The notes: generated by a model not told the origin, from the letters alone. Shown: positions 48,407-60,036, counted from the first letter of the stretch. The stretch: 64,000 nt of DNA from Bdellovibrionales bacterium (GCA_020628165.1 JAHDFM010000004.1:87943-151942); one strand, 5' to 3'. Numbers and translations are program-made.

Positions 48407-49200
48407 AATGCATCCACCAATTTATGAATGGCAAAAAGGTCTTTAACTATTTTGGGAACTTTCTCAAGTTCAAGGGCTGTAGTTTTATCCGACAAAGCTT
48501 CTGGTGGGTTTGGATGAGTTTCCATAAACACTCCATCAGCGCCTGCAGCAATGGCGGCTCGGGCTAAAGGAACAATGCTATCTCTGTCTCCACCAGTGAA
48601 TGTGCCCATAGCACCCGGGCGCTGAACACAGTGAGTGGCATCATGCACAGTTTTAACACCAAAAGACTTCATAATGTTAAAAGAGGACATGTCTACTATG
48701 AGACGGTTGTAACCAAAGGAAGTGCCTCTTTCAGTGAGCATGATTCTGTCTTTAGGTAAGTGTTCAGAGGCTTTTTCGACAATATTTTTCGTTTCATGTG
48801 GTGATAAAAACTGACCCTTTTTAACTTTTAAGCTCCCACCATGTTTGGCCAACGCCTTACTGGCTGCTAAAATCATATCTGTTTGTCGGCATAAAAAAGC
48901 TGGTATTTGCAAAACATCGACAACCGATGCCACTTCGTCGGCCTGATCTGGAGAATGGAAGTCTGTGAGCACAGGTAAACCGTACTTTTCTTTGACATCT
49001 GCAAGCACTTGCAAACCTTTTTCAGCCCCTAAACCACGAAAAGATTTTATACTGGAACGATTGGCTTTGTCGTAACTCGCTTTAAATGTGAGGTCATACT
49101 CATCAGATTTGACATTGTTAACTAAATATTCAGCCACTTGAAAACAAAGTTCACGACTTTCTATAACACAAGGACCAATAAAAAATTGAAAACGACTCAT
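48403..49200 (-). CDS. kdsA: 2-dehydro-3-deoxyphosphooctonate aldolase (Kdo-8-P synthase)
   Basis: It condenses PEP and arabinose 5-phosphate. The 265-residue protein has FIGPCVIES at the N terminus, FKASYDKANRSS, VLQIPAFLCRQTDM, TERGTSFGYN, DATHCVQRPG and GVFMETHPNPPEALSD. Cys11 in GPCVIES, the metal ligand of class II enzymes, is visible at about residue 11. GAGGAAG precedes the ATG. Confidence 0.97.
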   Translation of the reverse strand: MSRFQFFIGPCVIESRELCFQVAEYLVNNVKSDEYDLTFKASYDKANRSSIKSFRGLGAEKGLQVLADVKEKYGLPVLTDFHSPDQADEVASVVDVLQIPAFLCRQTDMILAASKALAKHGGSLKVKKGQFLSPHETKNIVEKASEHLPKDRIMLTERGTSFGYNRLIVDMSSFNIMKSFGVKTVHDATHCVQRPGAMGTFTGGDRDSIVPLARAAIAAGADGVFMETHPNPPEALSDKTTALELEKVPKIVKDLFAIHKLVDAL

Positions 49201-49281
49201 TCTTCCTCTCTTGTAAGACGCTTGGTAGTATAGGGCCTTTTGACCTTTTATTCAGCAATGCACCCTTAGATATTTATATAT

Positions 49282-52200
49282 TTAATTGATCTTTATGCCA
49301 ATGGATTCCATCTTTTTTTGTGTGAGGCCAGTTCTTTCACTGTAAAATTCTGCCTGATCTTTTCCGATCGGCCCTAGATTGAAGTACTTGGCATTTGGGT
49401 TTGAAAAAATATAGCCACAAACAGAACTGTTGGGCATCATTGCAAAATTTTCAGTCAACTCAATACCCAGTGTAGCTTTAACATCGAGAAGCTCCCAAAT
49501 TTTTAACTTCTCGGTATGATCCGGACATGATGGATACCCCGGAGCAGGACGAATCCCTTGGTAGTCTTCTTTAATTAAGGCTTCGTTACTTTTTTTGCTT
49601 TGCTCAATGCCCATATTCATACGCGCTTGTTCATGCAAGTACTCAGCAAAACTCTCTGCAATTCGGTCCCCTAAAGCCTGAACCATGATCGCCGAATAAT
49701 CGTCTCCTTTTTCTTTGTAGGAGCTGGCGAGGTCATTGATTTTTGCACCTGCAGTCACTGCGAAGACACCAAGACAATCAAGGTCTTGATCCCTAGGCGA
49801 GATAAAGTCTGCTAAGCTAAAATAAGTCTCAGACTTTTTTTCTTGTTGCTGTCTTAAAAACTCAAAAGTAACTAACTGATTGTTTTTTTCTTTATCCGAG
49901 TAAATATAAACAGAGTCTCCTGATGACTGAGCCGGCAAAAGTCGATAGCTTCCTTTGATGTCCAAGTTCATAGTTTTGAGATCATTTAACATTTTGATGG
50001 CGTCATTGTAGAGCTTCTTAGCTTCACCGCCATACTTTTCATGCTCTAAAATTTTTGGGTACACACCTTTAAGCCCCCAAGTGTGAAAAAAAGGAGTCCA
50101 GTCAAAGTAATTTGCAAGCTCATCGAGCGAAGGGTTTAAGTTTACTTTGTCCCCAACCACTTGTGGACTTACCGCCTTATGGTCACCCCAGTTGATCACC
50201 ATTTTTTTACTGGTAGCAGCTTTATAGCTGATCAGAGAGCTTTCTTTCCCTAGAAATTGTTCTCGCAAACGAGTGAACCTCTCGTTTTGCTCTTTGATAT
50301 ATTCTTCTTTTTTTTCTGGAGTTGACATCTTTTGACATTCGTTCACAACGAGAGAGGCATCTTTCACGTGAGCGAGTGCTCCTTTATAGTGTGGTGCTAT
50401 TTTTACAGCTGTGTGTAGCAATGAAGTGGTAGCACCACCGATGAACACAGGAATATCGATGCCTTTTTCTGAGAATGTTTTCACATTATAAATCATTTCG
50501 TCCAAAGAAGGAGTTATAAGACCACTCAAACCAATGAAGTCAGCCTTGTGCTCTAGTGCTGCCTCCATTATGCGATCGCAATTAACCATTACTCCTAAAT
50601 CAATCACTTTGTAACCATTGCAAGTAAGTATCACTGACACTATGTTCTTACCAATGTCGTGAACGTCCCCTTTCACAGTGGCGATCACAAAAGTCCCTTG
50701 TGAAGCAGCTTCATCACTTTTACTTTCAAGGATATAAGGCTCTAAGTAAGCAACTGCCCTCTTCATTACCCGTGCAGATTTAACGACCTGAGGGAGAAAC
50801 ATTTTGCCGTCACCAAAAAGCTCACCAACCACTTTCATCCCGTCCATCAACGGGCCTTCAATGACATTGATTGGGTTACCAAGTTTTTCGAACACCTCTT
50901 TGGTGTCTTCAACGATAAACTTATCAATACCATGAACTAATGAATGAGAGATTCTTTTTTCGACAATCTCTTCGCGCCACTCTAGTTTGTTAGACGTTTT
51001 CTTTTTTGCGCCGATTTCCATGTTTTTAGAAAACTCAATTAAGTTTTCAGTGGCAGACGAACTTCTGTTAAGAATCACATCTTCAACGAGATCTCTTAGA
51101 TCTAACGGAATATCATCATAAATCGTTAACATTCCGGCATTGACGATGGCCATGTCAAAACCAGCTTTGAGGGCATGATACATAAACACCGAGTGCATAG
51201 CCTCTCTGATTTCATTGTTTCCGCGGAAAGCAAAAGACAAATTACTCACACCACCTACTGTCAAAGCGCCTGGGCAAGTTGATTTTATTTCTTTGATGGC
51301 TTCAATGAAGTCGATGGCATAACGATCATGCTCTTTAATGCCAGTTCCTACCGTCAAAATGTTTGGATCAAAAATGATATCATTTGGATTGAAGTTAAGT
51401 TTTTCTGTTAATAACTTATAAGCGCGCTGACAGATTTTAACCTTGTCCTTCTTAGTTGCAGCTTGACCATTTTCATCAAAAGCCATGACAACAACCGCAG
51501 CCCCAAAACTTTGAACTTTTTGTGCTTGCTCTAAAAAGATCTCTTCGCCTTCTTTTAAAGAGATCGAGTTAACGATGCACTTTCCTTGAACGCATTTGAG
51601 CCCGGCTTCAATGACATCCCATTTAGAGGAGTCAATCATAATAGGAACTTTGCAAATGTCGGGTTCGCTAGATATTAAATTTAAGAACTCAATCATTAAG
51701 GCTTTGCTGTCGACCAAACCTTCGTCAAAGTTGATATCAATGACATTCGCTCCATTATCAACTTGTTGACGAGCAATCTCTAAAGCCTTCTGAAGGTCAT
51801 TATTTTTAATACATTTAGCAAAACGAGGACTGCCTGTAATGTTCGTTCTTTCACCGATAATTACAAAACCCGACTGATCTTGACGTTGTGAATGTATTTT
51901 AAGGGGCTCTAAACCTGACAAGTTGGTTGTTGCCACAGGAGCTTTAAAAAGCTCTCTTGGCTGTATCACCTCGAGCTTAGAGACTATGGCTTCAATGTGC
52001 TTAGGAGTGGTGCCACAACAGCCGCCAACGAGATTTAATAAACCGTCGTTACCAAACTCCAACAGCTGTGAAGCAGTCATTTCTGGAGTTTCGTCATAAC
52101 CTGTTTTAGCTAAAGGGTTTGGCAAACCGGCATTGGGATAACAACTCACTAGATGTTCTGAAACCTGAGACAACTCCGTCAAAAATGGTTTCATTTCTTT

Positions 52201-52965
52201 AGAGCCCAACGCACAATTGATACCAACAGCTAAGGCATCAAAGTCTCTGATCGAGTTATAACAAGCCTCGACGGTTTGCCCTGAAAGAGTGCGACCAGAT
52301 TGATCAGTAATTGTAATTGAAATGATCGTAGGAATTTTTACTTTGAGTTCTGAACTCAGTTTGTGAATGGCATGAAGAGCTGCTTTTAAATTTAAAGTAT
52401 CAAAAACAGTCTCAGGCATCAGTATATCAACGCCACCATCTATCAAAGCTTTAGCTTGCTGATAGTAATCTTGAGCCAGTTCGTTAAAAGAGATTTCTCT
52501 AAAGCCCGGAGAATTTACATCTGGTGACAAAGACAATGTTTTATTGGTTGGCCCCAAACTCCCTGCAACAAAGCAACGCTTCCCAGGGTTTTGTTGCATG
52601 TGCTCGTCTCTGGCTTCCACGGCCAACTGAGCAGACTTTATATTGAGCTCTTCTACGATACCTTCAAGTTGATAGTCTTTTTGGGCCACGCGAGTGCCCG
52701 AAAATGTATTGGTCTCAATGATATCTGAGCCCGCATTTAAATATTGCAAGTGGATTTCTTTGATCACGTCTGGTCGAGTTAAACTGAGTATATCATTGTT
52801 ACCAAAAAGATCTGTGGGATGATCAGCAAACTGTGTTCCGCGGTAGTCCTTCTCTGACAGTTTATACTGTTGAATCATGGTCCCCATGGCACCATCTAAA
52901 AATATAATTCTTTGTTTTGCTAAGTTCTTTAAATAGGAAGTGACTTCATTGTACTTATTGTTCAA
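49282..52965 (-). CDS. metH: Cobalamin-dependent methionine synthase
   Basis: The 1227-residue protein has all four modules: homocysteine-binding barrel (about 1-340, zinc Cys in [14 protein letters not shown]), methyltetrahydrofolate barrel (about 370-630, [15 protein letters not shown]), cobalamin module (about 660-890, DVHDIGKN with the lower-ligand His) and reactivation domain ([15 protein letters not shown] at the C terminus). Full length, so no partner reactivation protein is needed beyond a reductase. It follows metF directly. I see no cobalamin or SAM riboswitch ahead of the pair. Confidence 0.97.
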   Translation of the reverse strand: MNNKYNEVTSYLKNLAKQRIIFLDGAMGTMIQQYKLSEKDYRGTQFADHPTDLFGNNDILSLTRPDVIKEIHLQYLNAGSDIIETNTFSGTRVAQKDYQLEGIVEELNIKSAQLAVEARDEHMQQNPGKRCFVAGSLGPTNKTLSLSPDVNSPGFREISFNELAQDYYQQAKALIDGGVDILMPETVFDTLNLKAALHAIHKLSSELKVKIPTIISITITDQSGRTLSGQTVEACYNSIRDFDALAVGINCALGSKEMKPFLTELSQVSEHLVSCYPNAGLPNPLAKTGYDETPEMTASQLLEFGNDGLLNLVGGCCGTTPKHIEAIVSKLEVIQPRELFKAPVATTNLSGLEPLKIHSQRQDQSGFVIIGERTNITGSPRFAKCIKNNDLQKALEIARQQVDNGANVIDINFDEGLVDSKALMIEFLNLISSEPDICKVPIMIDSSKWDVIEAGLKCVQGKCIVNSISLKEGEEIFLEQAQKVQSFGAAVVVMAFDENGQAATKKDKVKICQRAYKLLTEKLNFNPNDIIFDPNILTVGTGIKEHDRYAIDFIEAIKEIKSTCPGALTVGGVSNLSFAFRGNNEIREAMHSVFMYHALKAGFDMAIVNAGMLTIYDDIPLDLRDLVEDVILNRSSSATENLIEFSKNMEIGAKKKTSNKLEWREEIVEKRISHSLVHGIDKFIVEDTKEVFEKLGNPINVIEGPLMDGMKVVGELFGDGKMFLPQVVKSARVMKRAVAYLEPYILESKSDEAASQGTFVIATVKGDVHDIGKNIVSVILTCNGYKVIDLGVMVNCDRIMEAALEHKADFIGLSGLITPSLDEMIYNVKTFSEKGIDIPVFIGGATTSLLHTAVKIAPHYKGALAHVKDASLVVNECQKMSTPEKKEEYIKEQNERFTRLREQFLGKESSLISYKAATSKKMVINWGDHKAVSPQVVGDKVNLNPSLDELANYFDWTPFFHTWGLKGVYPKILEHEKYGGEAKKLYNDAIKMLNDLKTMNLDIKGSYRLLPAQSSGDSVYIYSDKEKNNQLVTFEFLRQQQEKKSETYFSLADFISPRDQDLDCLGVFAVTAGAKINDLASSYKEKGDDYSAIMVQALGDRIAESFAEYLHEQARMNMGIEQSKKSNEALIKEDYQGIRPAPGYPSCPDHTEKLKIWELLDVKATLGIELTENFAMMPNSSVCGYIFSNPNAKYFNLGPIGKDQAEFYSERTGLTQKKMESIGIKIN

Positions 52966-53913
52966 TTACATAAACCTCTTAACAACTTTTGTGACGGTCG
53001 ATACGTCATTCATAATATAAAAATGCACGGTGGGCACTCCAAAGTTCAATAGCTCTTCAACTTGTCGGCAAGCCCAGTTAAAACCAATTTCTTTAACATG
53101 CTCAGGGTTAGCCATCACCTCTTCAACGAGCTCTTCTGGAAAATTAATATAAAAATTCTTTGGTAGCATTTGTAACTGTCTCACTGACTTAAGAATTTTT
53201 AGTCCAGGTATAATCGGGCATTCAATACCAACTGAGCGACAGTGTTTAACAAAATTAATGTAATGGGAAGTCTCAAAAAACATTTGTGTTGCTATATACT
53301 CGGCACCGAGCTCTACTTTTTGTTTTAAGAAACGAATGTCTTGTTTGAGGTTTGGAGCTTCAAAGTGCTTTTCTGGATAACCGGCAACACCGATACAAAA
53401 ATTCAAAGCATCTGCCCCCGTCACTTCCTCATTAACATATTGGCCCTTGTTTAAATTATCGACCTGGGTCACCAAGTTGCTCGCATAATTATTGATACGG
53501 CGACCGTTACTGATCTTTTTATTGTAATTAACCCCATCACCTCTAAGAGCTAAAACATTTTCAACCCCTAAATAGTTGAGCTCGATCAATGCATCTTCAG
53601 TTTCTTCTTGTGTGAAGCCGTTACACAAAATGTGTGCGACAGTGTCTATTTTAAATCGGTTCTGGATGATCCCGCAGATTCCAATTGTGCCTGGTCGCTT
53701 TTTATAAATTCGTCTTTCGATGGTGCCGTCTGGCTTCTCATGGTAAAAAGCCCCAGATGAATGTGACGTAACATCGATCCAAGGTGGCGAATAAGGCACT
53801 AGTTCCTTAACTATGTCTACAACATCTTTAACGGTGCGGCCTCTTGGTGGTGGTACAATTTCGTAGCTAAATAAAGGGTTCTTAGCCTTTTCAATGTGTT
53901 CGGTGACTTTCAT
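52966..53913 (-). CDS. metF: Methylenetetrahydrofolate reductase
   Basis: This protein of about 315 residues supplies 5-methyl-tetrahydrofolate for metH, encoded directly downstream with no gap. Family patterns include FSYEIVPPPRGRT, the folate and flavin site ALRGDG, YPEKH and YIATQMFFE. I chose the ATG at 53913, with TTGGGAAA upstream; a start 21 bases further upstream is possible. Confidence 0.93.
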   Translation of the reverse strand: MKVTEHIEKAKNPLFSYEIVPPPRGRTVKDVVDIVKELVPYSPPWIDVTSHSSGAFYHEKPDGTIERRIYKKRPGTIGICGIIQNRFKIDTVAHILCNGFTQEETEDALIELNYLGVENVLALRGDGVNYNKKISNGRRINNYASNLVTQVDNLNKGQYVNEEVTGADALNFCIGVAGYPEKHFEAPNLKQDIRFLKQKVELGAEYIATQMFFETSHYINFVKHCRSVGIECPIIPGLKILKSVRQLQMLPKNFYINFPEELVEEVMANPEHVKEIGFNWACRQVEELLNFGVPTVHFYIMNDVSTVTKVVKRFM

Positions 53914-54031
53914 ATGTTTCCCAATCGCGATCAATTAATAAAACAAAATAAAATGACTTAGACAAGCACTTAATCGTTGTTGAACAAATAGCTTTTGAAG
54001 ATCAAACAAACTACTATTTTATATTAGGGTC

Positions 54032-55132
54032 TCACTGCCAAACTTGTTTGTAAAGCGCAAGTGCAGCTTCAACAGCATCATCCATAGCGTAATAACGGTA
54101 TTCAGCCAAACGACCCAGAAAGTGAACGTTTGCAAGCTTTTTACAATCAGCCAAGTACATTTCCTTTATGTCCGAGTTCTTTTTATTGAGAATTGGATAA
54201 TAAGGATCACTGATTCCCTCTTGGTACTCTAGTGGATACTCGAAATGAACGGACGTTTTATGATGAACTTGTCCTGTCATTTTTTTATATTCAGACACCC
54301 GAGTGTAGTCGTGATCATTTGGGTAATTAATGACTGCTGCACCCTGATAAGAGGAGCAATCAAATGTTTTTTCCTCAAACTTAAGGCTGCGGTACTCTAG
54401 TCGACCATATTTATAATCAAAATAATAATCGAGAGGACCAGTATAAATCATGTTGTCATAATCTATGCTCGAAATAATATCTTTATAGTCCGTCTTGAGT
54501 ATGAGCTTAATTTTTTGATCTTTAATTAAGTTTTCGAAAAGCCGAGTATAACCATGCAAAGGCAAACCTTGATACTTAGCGAGCTGATAACGATCTTCCC
54601 TATCAAGCCTCACCGGGACTCGCTTAACCGTATCAGCATGTAAGTCTTTAGGAGAACGACCCCACTGTTTAATCGTGTAGTTCTTGAAAAAAAGTTCGTA
54701 CATTTTTTCGCCAACTTGATTAATAATCGCTTCTTCTGCATTTTGTGGATCATCTGTAAATTTGTACGTTTTTAATTGCTCTTGAAATTGCGGCACACTC
54801 AGATCAGTGTCATGAATCATGTTATAGGTGTCTAAGTTAATTGGAAAAGGTACGAGTTTGTCTTCTACAGAGGTTTTGACTTTGTGCTCATACATGTGCC
54901 AATCAGTAAAGGCTCCTAAATAACCCCATATTTCTTCTTTGTCTGTGCGAAAAAAATGAGGTCCATATTTGTGAATTAAAACGCCAGCATCGTTGTAATA
55001 GTCGTACATATTTCCGGCAATATGATCTCTTTTCTCAATGATCAACACGTTTTGATCTTTTTGTGTGGCTAGCCTTTCAGCCATCACACAGCCAGAAATT
55101 CCTGCTCCTATGATAACAGTATCAAATCTCAT
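54032..55132 (-). CDS. glf: UDP-galactopyranose mutase
   Basis: The 366-residue flavoenzyme converts UDP-Galp to UDP-Galf. It has the FAD motif TVIIGAGISGCVMAERLA, then GPHFFRTDKEEIW, YTIKQWG and MIYTGPLDYYFDYKYGRLEYRSL, all diagnostic. It lies directly next to the WecA/TagO-type gene. Galactofuranose in the surface glycan is predicted. Confidence 0.96.
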   Translation of the reverse strand: MRFDTVIIGAGISGCVMAERLATQKDQNVLIIEKRDHIAGNMYDYYNDAGVLIHKYGPHFFRTDKEEIWGYLGAFTDWHMYEHKVKTSVEDKLVPFPINLDTYNMIHDTDLSVPQFQEQLKTYKFTDDPQNAEEAIINQVGEKMYELFFKNYTIKQWGRSPKDLHADTVKRVPVRLDREDRYQLAKYQGLPLHGYTRLFENLIKDQKIKLILKTDYKDIISSIDYDNMIYTGPLDYYFDYKYGRLEYRSLKFEEKTFDCSSYQGAAVINYPNDHDYTRVSEYKKMTGQVHHKTSVHFEYPLEYQEGISDPYYPILNKKNSDIKEMYLADCKKLANVHFLGRLAEYRYYAMDDAVEAALALYKQVWQ

Positions 55133-56164
55133 CTAATCCACATTCACCTTAGAAAGTTGAAAACCAAACAAAAAGTAAAAGAGCAGTAAAAATAGAGCTG
55201 AGAACAGACTAAAACTGCTATTTACGACCAAAGAAAGAACTGAAATCAATCCAACAAAACAACATATCAAGTAAACAATAAGAACTGTTCGGCGCACAGA
55301 GCATCCCATCATTTTTATTCTAATAGGAAAGTGATCTTTACTTCCCATCATAGGGTTCAAACCTTTGAGAACTCGAACTATTGAAACAAATGTCAGTTCA
55401 AATAAAGGCAATGAAATCGCTGCGACAGAGGCTATCTCACCACTGAGGCTTGGGCTATTTCGAAAAACATGAATGAACACCACTGCAATTAAAAAACCTA
55501 GGGCTGTGCTCCCCGCATCTCCCATAAAAATTGAAGCCGGGTTAAAGTTAAAAACTAAAAAAGATAAAAGCCCGATCACCGTCGTACCAATGAGATAAAG
55601 GTAAAAAATATTACCACCATTAAAATATATCAGAATCCCTAGAGTCGAAAGAACAATCACAGCAATGCCAGCAGCAAGGCCATCCATAATGTCTAAAATA
55701 TTAAAGGCATTGATCATTGCTATGATACCTACAAAACTAACAAAGTAATCGACAAAGGTGATCCCTGTTGGACGAATGAGGTGACCAAAAGCCACTGCCG
55801 TTGCCGCTACAAAAATATGAACAAAAATTCGAGTCTTTATTGAAAGCATGTACTTGTCATCCAATAAACCCGTCACAAACAAAGCAAGCATACAAGCCAA
55901 CAAGACAAACACTTTGATACTTGGAATTTCAACTTGATACAGAAACAAGCCAGCTATCACTGTTCCTACAACTCCTGCACCACCGAGGTAAGGTGTCACG
56001 TTTTTGTGTTTTTTAAGGTGACTGTTGGGCGCATCTATATAACCAAGTTTTGGAGCAATAAATTGCATGACTTTGACTAGAAAAATACCAAAAACGAACA
56101 AGAACAAGAGGCGATAAATAACTCTGGCAATATCTACGGGAATTCCCAATACGTCGATAATCAA
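55133..56164 (-). CDS. WecA/TagO-family undecaprenyl-phosphate sugar-1-phosphate transferase
   Basis: The 343-residue multi-pass GT4-family protein starts glycan assembly on undecaprenyl phosphate, most likely with GlcNAc-1-P. It has PYLGGAGVVG, GLLDDKYMLSIKTRIF, ILDIMDGLAAG (catalytic Asp), FNPASIFMGDAGSTALGFL and the cytoplasmic SKDHFPIRI near the C terminus. The start is TTG with AAAGGGG upstream. It is cotranscribed with glf with no gap. Confidence 0.9.
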   Translation of the reverse strand: MIIDVLGIPVDIARVIYRLLFLFVFGIFLVKVMQFIAPKLGYIDAPNSHLKKHKNVTPYLGGAGVVGTVIAGLFLYQVEIPSIKVFVLLACMLALFVTGLLDDKYMLSIKTRIFVHIFVAATAVAFGHLIRPTGITFVDYFVSFVGIIAMINAFNILDIMDGLAAGIAVIVLSTLGILIYFNGGNIFYLYLIGTTVIGLLSFLVFNFNPASIFMGDAGSTALGFLIAVVFIHVFRNSPSLSGEIASVAAISLPLFELTFVSIVRVLKGLNPMMGSKDHFPIRIKMMGCSVRRTVLIVYLICCFVGLISVLSLVVNSSFSLFSALFLLLFYFLFGFQLSKVNVD

Positions 56165-56397
56165 AATGGCCCCTTTGTATGGACGATGGCTTTTGAAAAA
56201 ATATTTATAATAGGCTCAATGCTCTATATAATGCCCTTAAGATTTATCAGATTTATAATGGAAAGCAACCTCTCATAATGACTTTGAATTCTGATAGCGC
56301 AGGGTCAAACACGGAAGTAGCACTGCGAGGCGTTAATGGTGCTTATTTTTTGTAATATTGATTTATAAAAACATTCAAATCAACTAATAAATTGAGC

Positions 56398-57339
56398 ATG
56401 CACACGTACTTAATTGCAGGTGGTGCCGGTTTTATTGGCTCCCATCTATGTAAAAGACTAATAAATCAACATAAGATCATTTGTGTTGATAACTTTGCCA
56501 CAGGCTCCAGAGGCAATCTCAGTGAACTCATCGACAACGATCGCTTTGAACTCATTGACGCTGACATTTGTCATTTAGATAAGATTCACCAGCTAAAAAC
56601 AACACCAATAACACATATACTCAACCTTGCCTGCCCAGCTTCACCTGACCAGTACATGCAAGCCCCAATTGCTACCTTGATGACTTCAGTGCAAGGTAGC
56701 CACTCACTTCTTAATTTAGCAAAGCATCACAAAAGCAAATATATTTTCTTCTCAACCAGCGAAGTTTATGGAGATGCAGACAGCCTTCCAACTACTGAAA
56801 AATACTTGGGACAAACAGACACTTTGTCAGACAGAGCGTGTTACATTGAAGGGAAGCGAAGCGCTGAAACCTTAACCCATTTATTTCGTCATAAATTTCA
56901 AATTCCGACCACTGTCCTTCGAGTTTTTAATACTTACGGCCCTAACATGCAGACCACAGACGGACGTGTGGTTAGTAACTTTATAATGGCAGCTTTGCAG
57001 GAGTCTCCACTACGCATAGATGGCGATGGCCACCAAACAAGGTCTTTTTGCTATATCGATGATCTCATTGACGCCATTGAATTAATTTTAGATAAGCCTG
57101 ACTTTGGCCCCTTTAATGTTGGGGCTTCCCGGCAAACTACAATCAATGAACTTGCCACAAAGATCAAAACCCTCTGTTTAAGTTCGTCACCACTAATAAA
57201 TCAACCAACACGAGCTCATGATCCAAAAAAACGACAGCCTTGCACAGAAAGCTTCAAAGCTGCTACTGGGTGGTCTCCTACCATTGATTTAGATGAAGGC
57301 CTCAATAAAACCATTCAATACTTTAAAGGGTTGTCATAA
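56398..57339 (+). CDS. uxs: UDP-glucuronate decarboxylase (UDP-xylose synthase)
   Basis: The 313-residue extended SDR has YLIAGGAGFIGSHLCKRL and the UXS signature LACPASPDQYMQAPIATL. The catalytic YxxxK appears as CYIEGKRSAE where UXS enzymes have Y-D-E-G-K-R, and RVFNTYGPNM follows. It should make UDP-xylose from UDP-GlcA, the product of the ugd gene just downstream. The true start is the ATG at 56398; a TTG six bases earlier is in frame. No clear ribosome site. Confidence 0.88.
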   Translation: MHTYLIAGGAGFIGSHLCKRLINQHKIICVDNFATGSRGNLSELIDNDRFELIDADICHLDKIHQLKTTPITHILNLACPASPDQYMQAPIATLMTSVQGSHSLLNLAKHHKSKYIFFSTSEVYGDADSLPTTEKYLGQTDTLSDRACYIEGKRSAETLTHLFRHKFQIPTTVLRVFNTYGPNMQTTDGRVVSNFIMAALQESPLRIDGDGHQTRSFCYIDDLIDAIELILDKPDFGPFNVGASRQTTINELATKIKTLCLSSSPLINQPTRAHDPKKRQPCTESFKAATGWSPTIDLDEGLNKTIQYFKGLS

Positions 57340-57340
57340 T

Positions 57341-58672
57341 TTGGAAAACCATAACGTCGCAGTCATTGGGTCTGGTTACGTGGGCCTCGTCACAGGAATC
57401 TGTCTAGCCAAATTCGGTAACAACATCACTTGTGCCGATATCAACAAAAACAAAATAGATTCACTCTCTGGCGGACGCATCCCCTTTTATGAACCTCACC
57501 TAGAAAAAATCCTTCATCAACACAGTGACAACATACAGTTTTCAACAGATCTAGAAAAAACAATACAAAAAAATGATTACATTTTTATTGCTGTTGATAC
57601 GCCAGAAAATGAAAATGGATCAGCAAATTTACAGTCTATTTTTGATGTGGCAAAAAAAATTGGCCAGCACCTCAATCAGCACAAAGTAGTTGTTATAAAA
57701 TCTACGGTCCCTGCCGGAACACATGAAACCGTCAAAAATATTATCTCAAAATATTTAAGCAAAGATCTGACTTTTGATATTGTTTCTAATCCAGAGTTTC
57801 TTAGAGAAGGACACGCCGTCGGTGATTTTTTATATCCTGACAAAATCATCATCGGATCCAACAATCCTAAAGCCATTGAAAAAATGTTGGACCTCTACCA
57901 GCCTCTCGACTGTAAAAACCCACTTTTGATGGATAACGTATCTGCTGAGATTGCGAAATACGCCTGTAATAGTATGCTTGCAAATAGAATTTCTTTTATC
58001 AACGAGATCACTCACATCACAGAAAAACTGGGTGGCAAAATCAAAAATGTGCAAAAAGCTTTAGCTAGCGATCATCGCATCGGCCCACACTTTCTCAATC
58101 CAGGAATAGGTTACGGTGGCTCTTGTTTTCCCAAAGATGTCAAAGCACTGATTCACACCGCTGAAGCTTATAACTGTGGTAGCTCTCTTCTAAAAGCCAT
58201 AGATAAAACAAACCAGTTACAACCCCAACTCTTTCTTAAAAAAGTTTTATCTTACTTTAATTCTAACTTAAAAAATAAAAAGATTGCAATTTGGGGGGCA
58301 TCTTACAAACCAGAGACTTCAGACATTCGAAATGCACCGGCACTTAAAATCATTGAAGCTCTTTTATCTTATGGTGCCCAAATTCATGTCTACGACCCAA
58401 AGGCTTTGCAAGCTTTAAGAAATTTGTTTCAACAACAAATTCATTACGCTGACAACAAGCTTTCACCACTTAACAATGCCGATGCTCTTATGATCCTCAC
58501 TGAATGGAAAGAGTTTCAAACCGTGCAAGACCTCCCTGAAAACATCTACCCGAAAGTGATTTTTGACGGACGCTATTGCCTACCTACAGGAACTCGAAAC
58601 TTATACAGCAACCGTAAACAACTGCAGATAGACACCCCAAAAAGCTACAATGCACTCAATGTTCATAAATAA
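57341..58672 (+). CDS. ugd: UDP-glucose 6-dehydrogenase
   Basis: This enzyme of about 443 residues makes UDP-glucuronate. It has VAVIGSGYVGLVTGICLAKF, VDTPENENGSANL, STVPAGTHETV, SNPEFLREGHAVGDF, ACNSMLANRISFINEI and the catalytic Cys in GYGGSCFPKDV. I prefer a TTG start at 57341, directly after the uxs stop with AAAGGG about ten bases upstream; an ATG at 57293 would add a poor 16-residue leader read from inside uxs. Confidence 0.94.
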   Translation: MENHNVAVIGSGYVGLVTGICLAKFGNNITCADINKNKIDSLSGGRIPFYEPHLEKILHQHSDNIQFSTDLEKTIQKNDYIFIAVDTPENENGSANLQSIFDVAKKIGQHLNQHKVVVIKSTVPAGTHETVKNIISKYLSKDLTFDIVSNPEFLREGHAVGDFLYPDKIIIGSNNPKAIEKMLDLYQPLDCKNPLLMDNVSAEIAKYACNSMLANRISFINEITHITEKLGGKIKNVQKALASDHRIGPHFLNPGIGYGGSCFPKDVKALIHTAEAYNCGSSLLKAIDKTNQLQPQLFLKKVLSYFNSNLKNKKIAIWGASYKPETSDIRNAPALKIIEALLSYGAQIHVYDPKALQALRNLFQQQIHYADNKLSPLNNADALMILTEWKEFQTVQDLPENIYPKVIFDGRYCLPTGTRNLYSNRKQLQIDTPKSYNALNVHK

Positions 58673-58785
58673 ATCGAATTAAAAAAATTTAAGCACCAAA
58701 ATAGATATTAAGATAATAACAGAGACCATCTCTAAGACAGAGTTACATTCAATTAGATGAGTGGGTATTAAAAGCTCACTATTTA

Positions 58786-60036
58786 TTAAAGCATTGTGTT
58801 TGTCGGAACTTTTTTATTTTCATTAATAACAGTTACAACAACTAACGCCCATAACAAGCTCATTATATGAATTGTTTCTGAATCAATAATTAACACTTCG
58901 GTCAAACCACCTATGTACAAAAATAGCAATGAAGACAGCAGACCAAGCCTAAGCAACCCTAATTCAGAGTTGACTGACGTAGACCTCCTCAAAAGTATGA
59001 AAATAAAGTAAAGATAAAAAACCATAAAAGGAATAAAGCCTAATATCCCTTGTGACGAAAGCATATGAATAAAAGTGTTGTGAGCATGAGCGACCAATCG
59101 ACTTTTAATACCATTTTGATCAAAATAGGACTTCACACTTTTTTTGTAATTACTGATCCCATTTCCTAAAAGAATATTATCTGAAAAGATACTGAAGTGA
59201 GCGCGCCAAACATAGATACGACCTTTATTTTCACCTTTTGAGCGCAAATCCAAAGTTGACTTAATACGGTCTTGCAACCTATCAGGCGAGACACTGTAAA
59301 TAACAGGGGCTGCTAATATGGCAATCAATAAAAACACACGCAATCTTTTAATGTAAAACAGTGCTAAAAACATAAAAACCAAAAAAATAGCAATCCAAGA
59401 AATACGAGTCTGTGTTGCTATCACTGTTAGCAACATTAGAACCATTGCCAGCGTAACAAACTTTTTGTTTTTAAAACACTCGCCTTGCCAGTATACAATT
59501 GGAAACAACAAAAAAAACAAAGCACCCATAAGGTAAGAAAAAGTAATGGGCATGCCAAAAAAACCGATACTTCTATGAGGAAAACTTCCTCCCATGACTT
59601 CTTTGTGCGTGCCAATAGGGTCCAGTCCTGTGAAGAACTGAACAAAAGAATAAATGGCAACAATACTTACAACGATATAAAAACTATTGAGATGATACAG
59701 CCACTTGAGTTTAAATCGATTCAACAAGAAGTAACTGTAAAAAAAGAAAACACATATCCATTTGTACTCTCGAAAGCTCTTCAACATTATGGCCTGATCA
59801 CTGATCTTAACAAAGTTTGTGATGGTCGCAAAAACGAAAAAAAGTAGAAGACTCACAAGAACTGTTTTTGGGATCTTATCAAATAACGATATGCTCTTTT
59901 TATCTTTAAAAAATATGTAAGTGCATCTTAAAACAATTAAAATAGTTGCACAATTTATCAACAAATTATTGGTCGCAAAAGCAATGATCAAAAATACAAA
60001 TAAGAATTGATCCAAATTGAAAGAGACATTTTTCAC
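58786..60036 (-). CDS. O-antigen ligase/polymerase family protein (WaaL/Wzy-like)
   Basis: The 416-residue protein has about 10-12 transmembrane segments and a large periplasmic loop with the Wzy_C/WaaL motif VAHAHNTFIHMLSSQGILGF, whose His is catalytic in ligases. Arg residues before it (RIKSTLDLRSKGENKGRIYVWRA region) are also typical. Ligase and polymerase cannot be separated by sequence alone. GTG start. Convergent with ugd. Confidence 0.88.
   Translation of the reverse strand: MKNVSFNLDQFLFVFLIIAFATNNLLINCATILIVLRCTYIFFKDKKSISLFDKIPKTVLVSLLLFFVFATITNFVKISDQAIMLKSFREYKWICVFFFYSYFLLNRFKLKWLYHLNSFYIVVSIVAIYSFVQFFTGLDPIGTHKEVMGGSFPHRSIGFFGMPITFSYLMGALFFLLFPIVYWQGECFKNKKFVTLAMVLMLLTVIATQTRISWIAIFLVFMFLALFYIKRLRVFLLIAILAAPVIYSVSPDRLQDRIKSTLDLRSKGENKGRIYVWRAHFSIFSDNILLGNGISNYKKSVKSYFDQNGIKSRLVAHAHNTFIHMLSSQGILGFIPFMVFYLYFIFILLRRSTSVNSELGLLRLGLLSSLLFLYIGGLTEVLIIDSETIHIMSLLWALVVVTVINENKKVPTNTML

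Noticed and set aside
53914-54031. Cobalamin or SAM riboswitch ahead of metF-metH
   Set aside because: The upstream interval is only about 100 AT-rich bases without the conserved boxes or a terminator hairpin.
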